Shown here piece after piece: positions 56,839 through 64,000 of a DNA stretch of 64,000 nt. The position numbers and the translations under genes were made by a program. The first letter of the stretch is position 1. Each line of letters begins with the position of its first letter. The stretch covers positions 152,429,844-152,493,843 of the forward strand of contig OY992537.1 of assembly GCA_963921195.1 (NCBI GenBank), in the 5' to 3' direction. The notes beneath the pieces were generated by a model. That model did no database searches. It had not been told where the DNA came from and saw only the letters and a program-made list of their open reading frames with translations. This DNA comes from Pegoplata infirma (Eukaryota > Arthropoda > Insecta > Diptera > Anthomyiidae).

Positions 56839-58367
56839 ATACCCTCCACTTAGTGATAGAGGGTATATATAAGTTTGTCATTCCGTTTGTAACTCATCGA
56901 AATATCGGTCTGGGACCCCATAAAGTATATAAATTCATGATGCCCGATCGATTTTAAGACATTCTAGCGATGTCCGTCTGTCTGTCTGTGGAAAATGCTC
57001 TCGCGGACAAAATATTGCACAGAGATGACTGAAACTTAACATATACAGTGGGCGACAATACATTGGAAACTTTTTTATAGTAGATGAAATTTGTTAAAGA
57101 CAAAGTTAGCCAAACTAAACGTTATAATTATCAAACAAGTATTATAAAAAAAAATAATGTAGGTAATTTATCAAGCTTTAATTTAAGCTTAATAGCGTCC
57201 AGATTGGGAAAATAATGAATGTGTTACGAGGGTCGATGTGGAAAATGAAAAAATTTATAGACATTTTTCAGAACATTTTTAAAAAATACTTCCGAGTCGA
57301 TTTTTTCCAAGTTAAAACATTAGAAATTTAAAAAAAGGTCCAATAGCTTTTATTCAGTGATCATATAATTTTTCCAACAACCCAAACAAACAGTGGAATT
57401 TTTTAAGTGCAGTAGCAAAAATCCACATTTTTTGACCTCCAATTCTTTTGACCACCAATTTTTTGTTAACAAAGAGAAATTAAAATTATCTCAATATATC
57501 CTCAGCATATACTTAAGTGTACTAAAATTAATAAACAATAACATCTTTTCTTTGTTTATAAAAAATTGGTGGTCAAAAGAATTGGAGGTCAAAAAATGTG
57601 GATTTTTGCTACTGTACTTAAAAAATTCCACTGTTTGTTTGGGTTGTTGGAAAAATTATTTGATCACTGAATAAAAACTACTGGACCTTTTTTTAAATTT
57701 CTAATGTTTTAACTTGGGAAAAATCGACTCGGAAATATTTTTTAAAAATGTTTTGAAAAATGTCTATAAATTTTTTCATTTTCCACATCGACCCTCGTAA
57801 CACATTCATTATTTTCCCAATCTGGATGCTTTTAAGCTTAAATTAAAGCTTGATAAATTACCTACATTACATTTTTTTATAATACTTGTTTGATAATTAT
57901 AACGTTTAGTATTGTTAACTTTGTCTTTAACAAATTTCATCTACTATAAAAAAGTTTCCAATGTATTGTCGCCCACTGTATATTGGAAGTTCTCCCGAAA
58001 AGTTTGGTATTGCATTTGAGCGATATCGGTTCAGCGGTTCAAAAGTTATGAACGCAAATGTAAGCACACCTCAAAAATTTCAGTACATTCAACATAACCT
58101 AAAAATACAAAATGCTTTAATTCGGCTTCTGGTTGACATATGTGAACATAATTGAATAACAAATGGTATTTAAACAAGTACGAACATATTTTTTGACAAA
58201 AAAAGAAAAAAATCGCGGATTTTTTTTTTTTCGCGGAAATTTTTTTTAAAATTTTTTTTTTCAAAAGTAATTTCCTTTTAAATAAAGTTGTTTGCAATAA
58301 TCTTTTTGAAATTGTGGAGGGTATTACTACATTCGGCAAGGCCGAATTTAACTTTTTTACTTGTTTT
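56839..58367 (+). mobile_element. DINE-1/mini-me Helentron, copy B
   Basis: Same layout as copy A: ATACCCTCCACTTAGTGATA start, mini-me core at about 56891-56925, GTCTGTCTGTCTG microsatellite, 3' hairpin ATTCGGC-AAG-GCCGAAT at 58331-58347, then TTTACTTGTTTTT. Split by a Tc1-like foldback at 57046-57978. Confidence 0.82.
57046..57978. mobile_element. Tc1/mariner-like foldback (CAGTGGGCGAC)
   Basis: Ends CAGTGGGCGACAATACATTG and complement, flanked by TA (57044-57045, 57979-57980). DINE copy A shows the empty site AACATATTTATTGG. TACAGTG ends with TA duplication fit Tc1/mariner. Arms of about 450 bp pair around 57510; the 93-codon ORF spans the palindrome and is not a gene. Confidence 0.82.
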
Positions 58368-58865
58368 TATATAAATTATATTATATTTTTATTATACTTT
58401 TAATTTTAATTATAAATTAAACTTACAAACATTCTTCTTATTGAAAAATTAATTTATTATGACTAATGTTGTTTTATAAGATTTTAAATCTTGTTACATT
58501 AGGATTTTCGAAAATACCCAGCAAAAAAAGAGCTTACCATTCACTACAAAATTCACCACAACTTATGAACCAGATGTACTTCTTCTTTAACTGAAACATT
58601 GATGAATTTAATATGGGCGTGACACAGAAAGTATGTTCTTTTTATCGCCACTTTTCATTGACGAAAGATTGACACTTAAGTATAACATATATCACTAGTG
58701 TTTTTATCACAACTTCTGAATTAGTGATCCGGATGTTAATATAACTTGACCTTTTGGAAGCACTTTTTTCATCACTTCTTTAGAAGTACATATTTCTTGG
58801 CATTTTGGGTGTGATTATGTCATTTTTATTTGGTGATTTAGAACTTCTAAATTAGAAGTTCTTTT
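58368..58865. other. AT-rich stretch with CCCAGCAAAAAAAG end
   Basis: TA|CCCAGCAAAAAAAGAGCTTA at 58517 looks like the left end of another CCC-ended element. It contains several ACTTCT/AGAAGT words and is interrupted at 58866. No right end was found. Otherwise nothing recognised. Confidence 0.4.
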
Positions 58866-59475
58866 CCCGTGTAAAAAAAATTGATATGGTATTATATCTA
58901 AACATATCTCATTCCATATATAATTCCATATCTGAGAAACATATCTAATTAGATATGGTAGATCCGAGAAATGGGGACAAATCTCGGATCTAATTGTATC
59001 AAAACTGATATAAAAAGATATAAAATTTCCATATATAATTTTAAATAATAATATCAATCTTAATACAAAAATTGATCAAAAATAGAATTTCAACGAAATA
59101 TTCCTGAAAATGATTAATAATTAAAAATAATAACTAATGTTTTTTTTACTTTTATTTTTATTGATTGAAAAAACAATTAACAACATAACAATTAAACAAA
59201 ATTTAATTACAAAAATTAAAATTACTTAAAGGAATTATTATTATGTATACGTATTAAAATACATAAAATGGGAAAAGGTCTATGTTATGTGCATGCACTT
59301 TTCTAACAATATGTTTGTGCACTTTCCAAAAATCTCATATTTAAAATACCTAATCCGTCATTATATGCTACTGGGCTTAAAAAGGTTATTTTTGGACTTT
59401 TTTTTTAAGTTAATTCAATCGTTTTACCAAATTTTAAATCTTAAGACTACAAACTTAAAATCATTTGCGAAAACT

Positions 59476-60000
59476 TAAAAAAAACAAGTGTAAAATTCGG
59501 CTGTGCCGAATCTTTTGTACCCTTCAAAATGTACAAGATATTTTAAAATTTTGACAGTCGCTGCTTTTTCTGGGGAGGTCTATGAGGGACTATAGGGCCC
59601 CTCCCTACTGGTAATCAATGCTAACGAAGTCGTTTAAAATCATTTTGTGCCTATTAATACAATTTGTCATTTTTTTTTTTTTTAAATCCACCCCTTGTGT
59701 CCAACACGCTCAACTTATTCTTATATAAAAATATTTCGTTTGTTTAACAAAAGTACAAAAAAAACTGTAAATCGCGTTTTTTAAAAGTTGGATTAGTTCT
59801 ACAAGTGGGAACTTTTTTCCCCCTCTTTCGATATTTGCCATTTACTTTTTTTGCACTGCATCGTGTCCTCCACAGACAAACATTTATAGAATGTCTGTGA
59901 ATCATTTTTGGATCAACATATATAATTATTGGGGTCCTATACCGATATTTCTATACATTAAACACGGACGGACAAAGTAACTCCATATTGTGGCTGCATT
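59476..60000 (-). mobile_element. DINE-1/mini-me, minus-strand copy
   Basis: On the minus strand the mini-me block (GAAATATCGGTATAGGACCC, about 59933-59952) precedes GACATTCTATAAATG and GAGGACACGATGCAGTGC. The copy ends with the hairpin ATTCGGC-ACA-GCCGAAT (59495-59511), then TTTACACTTGTTTTT. The 5' end is cut or hidden by the element at 60018. Confidence 0.72.
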
Positions 60001-60017
60001 AAAATTTTTTAACGTAT

Positions 60018-60960
60018 CCCGAGTAAAAATAATTTAATATGATCTTATATACTTTTATATAGTCATATTATTTCATATATGATCATGTGTGACACTATGT
60101 ATTGCAAGATATGTTTATATAATAAATTTTGATGTGGGATTTTTTTAAGATATCGCCATACATAACTATATGTTGTAACATCTGGCCCCATGCATCATTT
60201 TAAATATCTAAGTGTTTTATATAAAATTTTATATGCCTCCATTATTTTTAAATTTTTTTAAGTTTTTTCCAAGAATATATTTTCATCGCAAATATTTTCA
60301 AAGTGTTTTATATAAAATTTCATATGACTTCATATTTTTTATTTTTCTAAGATTTTTCCTCCAAGCACCACTTTTTATCACGAATATTTTCTAAGTGTTT
60401 TATAGCACCACTTTTTTATCACGAATATTTTCTAAGTGTTTTATATAAAATTTTATATGACTCCATCTTTTAAATTTTTTCTAAGTTTTTTTCAAGGAAC
60501 ATTTTTTTTATCGCAAATATTTTCTAAGTGTTTTATATAAAATTTTATATGACTCCATTTTTTTAAAATTTTCTAAGTTTTTCCAAGGACAATTTTTTTT
60601 GAAAATATTTTCTAAGTGTTTTATATAAAATTTAACATGACTTCATTTTTTGAAATTTTTCTAAGTTTTTTTCAAGAACAACTTATTTTTATTATTTTAG
60701 TTTTTCAACTTTTTATTAAAAACTTTAAAAAACATCCGATTTATAAAATTGTATAAATTTTAATATAATTGGATATAATTTTATATCATTGGATTAGACC
60801 AAAACTCGTATCAAAGTCGATATAAAGTTATATAAACTGATATTATTAGATATTATTCGATCAAATCTTATGAAACCATTTTTCGTATAAGATTATATCA
60901 AAATAGACACGAACCCATATTAAATTATATATTGTGTCATATCAATTTTTTTACTCGGGA
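60018..60960. mobile_element. CCCGAGTAAAA element, AAGTGTTTTATATAAA type
   Basis: Ends CCCGAGTAAAAATAATTTAA and AATTTTTTTACTCGGG, flanked by AT. Five or six repeats of about 90-105 bp (AAGTGTTTTATATAAAATTT, TTTTCTAAGTTTTTTTCAAG) at 60208-60690. Best preserved relative of 40173-41061 and of the remains at 53068-55633. Confidence 0.8.
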
Positions 60961-61783
60961 TGCTTCAAACTGAAAATTTATTTGAATTAGTAACTCCGAA
61001 AAGTTTATTAAACTTAACGTTGGACAGGCACCAAAAACATCCACATTTTCAAAAGAACACAAACCTTTTTCCCATTTTATATATTAAAAAAAATACCGCA
61101 AAATTGGTCCAAATTATTAATCTTATCACATTCATTAAGTTCACTGATTGTCATTTTCACGTCCGTAATTAATAATCCCAATTTCGGCAAGTTTTAAATT
61201 TTTGGTTCCGATTTTTTGAAGTTTCTTCTGTAATTTCTTTTTCCAAATCTCAAATCCTAGACCCAAAACAATAGATAGACAATCCATGGCTTTTTATTTA
61301 ACTTTTATCATTAAAAGTCGCGACAACAATTATAAATTTTATTTATGTAATATTTTTTTTGTTTGTTTGGAAAATTAAATATTGTTGACATTTTTTTTTT
61401 GATTTCAAATTGACAAAAAAAAACAAATATTTATTATTTGTTTTCCTTTTTTGCAAACAAATAATAAAATAAAAAATTTGCTAAAAATGGTGTGATGAAG
61501 ATTTGAGATATGTATTAAGGTTTTTCATTTAAACAACACAACATAAAAATCTTAACAAAAACTGATATGGTAAAAGATCTGATTATATATACAATATCTT
61601 ACTATATATGGCAGATATAAAAAATATCATACAAAAAATAAGTACATGTTTTACGAGATATGGTTATATATTGTCCAATATCTACCATATCTTGCTATAT
61701 ATAATTTGATATGGTATCAGATGTAATTAGATATAATCACATATAATTAGATCCAATAAGATCTAATAATTTGTACACGGGTT

Positions 61784-62760
61784 TTCACTTATTTTTGTAA
61801 GATTGATTGAAAGAGTATTTTTTTGTAATATTTACACTAAAAACACTGTTCGACAGCAAAAACCTTCCAGTGAAATTTCTAACTGGTCCTGCTTCCAAAT
61901 CTACCGTCCAAATTTTTCTAGCACGTACCGTTTTTGAGATATTCGCTGTTAAAAAGTAAAAAAAATCACTTTTAGGGATCCACTGCTACGTATTCTTACG
62001 TTGCTTCCACGAAATAGGACTTGATTTCATATAAAATGTACCTCCTGATTCCAAAACTGCAATCCACAATTTTCAAGCATGTTCTGTTTTTGAGATATTC
62101 GCGTTTGAAAATTTTAGTCCCGTGTAAAAATCGATTAGATCTTGTCAGATCTACTTTTATCCAATTATATATGATTGCATCTGATTGTATATAATTATAT
62201 CTGGTCAGATATAATTAAATGTCAATTTTGTGGCAATATTGACCAAATCCGAGATATAATTAGATCTCGATTTTGGACATTTCAGATATAATTATATGCA
62301 ATCAGATACGATTATATATGAACATATATGAACAGATCAGATAAGATCTAATACATTTTTACACGGGGTGTGATTTATAAAGAATATAAGTGCGTAACAG
62401 TAGAGTTTGAGTTTTTCAAACGCCAATATTTCAAAAACAGTACGCGATAGAAAAATTTGGATGCCAGATTTGGAATAAAGATGCCTTATTTTTACTAAAT
62501 CGAGTTATATTGTGTTTGAGCAACTTAAGAATATGTTACAGAGGAGACCCAAATATTTCAATATTAAAACGCGAATATCTTAAAATCCTTACGTGATAGA
62601 AAAATTAATTTCATTGATAATCTAACGTATATACTTCGAATTAAAAAAGAAGTAATTATAGAGATCACAAAACTATAAAAATTCACAGCGAATTGATTCA
62701 CAAGTTTGTTTTGACCACAATCCCATTCCTCAATTTTCTAAAAAGTTAAAACAATCTTTA
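61784..62760. other. Foldback-like host with a CCCGTGTAAAAA MITE
   Basis: The words GTACCGTTTTTGAGATATTC (about 61926) and GCATGTTCTGTTTTTGAGAT (about 62079) have complements at 62415-62455 and 62570-62600, suggesting an old inverted repeat around the MITE at 62119. No gene. Confidence 0.4.
62119..62367. mobile_element. CCCGTGTAAAAA MITE
   Basis: Ends CCCGTGTAAAAATCGATTAG and CTAATACATTTTTACACGGG, flanked by GT. Long inverted match with AGATCT and CAGATATAATTA words. Shares ends with 58866-61781. Confidence 0.8.
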
Positions 62761-62994
62761 CCCGAGTAAAAATTTGTATATGGTGCAATATATAATGATA
62801 TGTAACACAATATATATTTATACGCAATTTGATCCGAATAATGGTGGATGTTTTTGCATTAAAAAAGATCAACTTGTATAAAATATAATCTGATTTCATC
62901 CGAGTTTTGACCAGACATTGCCATATATTGGTGGATCTAATTAGATCTAATTGCATAAAAACATATAAAATCCTGGTGTTTTTTGGTTTGGGTT
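62761..62994. mobile_element. CCCGAGTAAAA left half, relative of 49634-50321
   Basis: Matches the complement of 50090-50321 closely (GGTGGATGTTTTTGCATTAA, GAGTTTTGACCAGACATTG). Interrupted at GGTTTGGGTT by the next element; the rest lies beyond the window. Confidence 0.7.
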
Positions 62995-64000
62995 CCCGAG
63001 TAAAAAGGAATTTATATAAATGTATATTATTTTATATGTTTTCATAAAACCATATACAACTATATAAGTCAAAGTATAAAATTATATCTCACTTTGAAAT
63101 TTTCCAATTTTTTTAAATGATGTCATATAAAATCATATCTAATTATATTGTTCATAATATATTAATATAAATGGTAGATGTAATTATACGTTGCACATAA
63201 AACTTAATCCGATTTCATACATTATTATACGTGACTTTATATCTAATTATGTATAGGACTTTACTAAACAAAAAATCCAGTATCAATTTATGTATAATTA
63301 TATATGACTAATATAATGCCATTTAAAACAATATATGGTTCCATACTAAAAAAATTTTCAAAAAAAATAATAGATATAATTATATGTGTCTTAAACGATA
63401 ACATATCTGTGTTTGTATGGTACTATATATACGCAAATTTCGTCAAAACTCAATATATATTTATAAATGGTCGCATATGTAATGGAATATATATTTTGAT
63501 ATAATCATGTATAAAAAAAATATTTTTTTGACCAAACAACTAGCCATATATAATTATATATGCCAGTATTTCAAAATTTATTTTTGTGTGTCAACATATA
63601 TGGTTATACAAAACTTTTTATTGTATCATATAAGATTACATATGATTTTTGGGAACCCGAGTTCGATTCCCGGCCCAGTCGAGAAAAAAAAGTTTTTTTT
63701 TTTAATTTTTTTTAAATAGAAAACACTTTTTTATTGCGTTTAATTTTTTTAGAACTAAAAAATTTTCATTTTTGGAACTTTTGCAATCATTTTTAAAAAA
63801 ATATTTTTCTTTTATATAGTTATATATAACTATATTTGATTTATTATAAAATTATCTATAATTTTTGGGAACCCGAGTTCGATTCCAGAAAAAAAATATA
63901 TTTTTTTTATTTTTTTTTAAATAGAAAACACTTTTTTATTGCATTTATTTTTTTTAGAACTAAAAATTTTTCTTTTTTTGAATTTTTACAATCATTTTTA
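62995..64000. mobile_element. CCCGAGTAAAA element, runs off window
   Basis: Starts CCCGAGTAAAAAGGAATTTA after TT. It is the reverse complement of the right half of the 45564-47784 family, including two B-box units (GAACCCGAGTTCGATTCC at about 63654 and 63872). It is uninterrupted at the Helitron target (about 63370). The ORFs at 63304-63719 are translations of repeat DNA. Confidence 0.78.

Larger units (their letters stand above)
58866..61781. mobile_element. CCCGTGTAAAAA element, large copy
   Basis: Ends CCCGTGTAAAAAAAATTGAT and ATTTGTACACGGG, flanked by TT. Both sides carry ATATGGTA/TACCATAT words. The interior holds a DINE (59476-60000), the 60018-60960 element and unassigned AT-rich DNA at 60963-61500. 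No ORF supported. Confidence 0.7.

Overview
The window is eukaryotic nuclear DNA, very AT-rich, and almost certainly from a higher fly (Diptera, probably a calyptrate). Two things support this. One exon encodes a protein start (MGKTQSKRSVDITT...) that I recognise as the myristoylated N-terminus of the fly A-kinase anchor protein Akap200. Several repeats are DINE-1/mini-me type, with the conserved block around ATCGAAATATCGGTCT, a GTCY microsatellite and a 3' hairpin ATTCGGC-AAG-GCCGAAT, a family known from flies. Species cannot be fixed from the sequence.

The only host coding sequence seen is that single exon (56321-56491, plus strand; CDS 56333-56491), bounded by a splice acceptor and a donor. 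The rest is best read as intronic or flanking DNA filled with transposable elements, nearly all non-autonomous, inserted inside one another many levels deep. Broken protein remnants are: a LINE reverse-transcriptase tail (672-905, minus), an RpL26 fragment captured by a DNA transposon (14617-14915, with a shorter second copy at 38326-38378), a CACTA/EnSpm-like transposon protein in two frames (17742-18501) and a hAT transposase C-terminus (about 34850-35395, minus).

Layout. 1-8097: old Helitron/DINE/LINE debris, one hAT MITE, and a decayed Helitron with about 130-bp tandem repeats. 8098-17346: CATATATG-rich elements with ends CCCGGTGAAAAATG, hosting three long hAT foldbacks, a TACGAAAT-rich element, and a CCCAGTAAAAAC element that carries RpL26 and a CACAGTG-ended (Transib-like) insertion. 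17378-21808: a CACTA-like element with ORF remnants, another hAT foldback and a DINE. 21874-55706: a 34-kb nest of elements with ends CCCGAGTAAAAA. It encloses hAT, PIF/Harbinger-like, Transib-like and Helitron insertions, a 2.35-kb tandem duplication, a 25-bp satellite and a 160-bp Helitron-borne array. 55707-56838: the Akap200 exon and nearby intron. 56839-64000: a DINE with a Tc1-like insertion, then more CCCGNGTAAAA elements to the window end.

Most insertions could be classed from target-site duplications read directly: 8 bp for hAT (ten elements), 5 bp for two CACAGTG elements, TTA/TAA for PIF/Harbinger-like elements, TA for the Tc1-like element, none (between A and T) for the Helitron, and 2 bp for the large CCC-ended group. 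Several are confirmed by empty sites in paralogous copies within the window. No rRNA, bona fide tRNA gene or CRISPR array was found; several tRNA-like pol III-type segments lie inside repeats.
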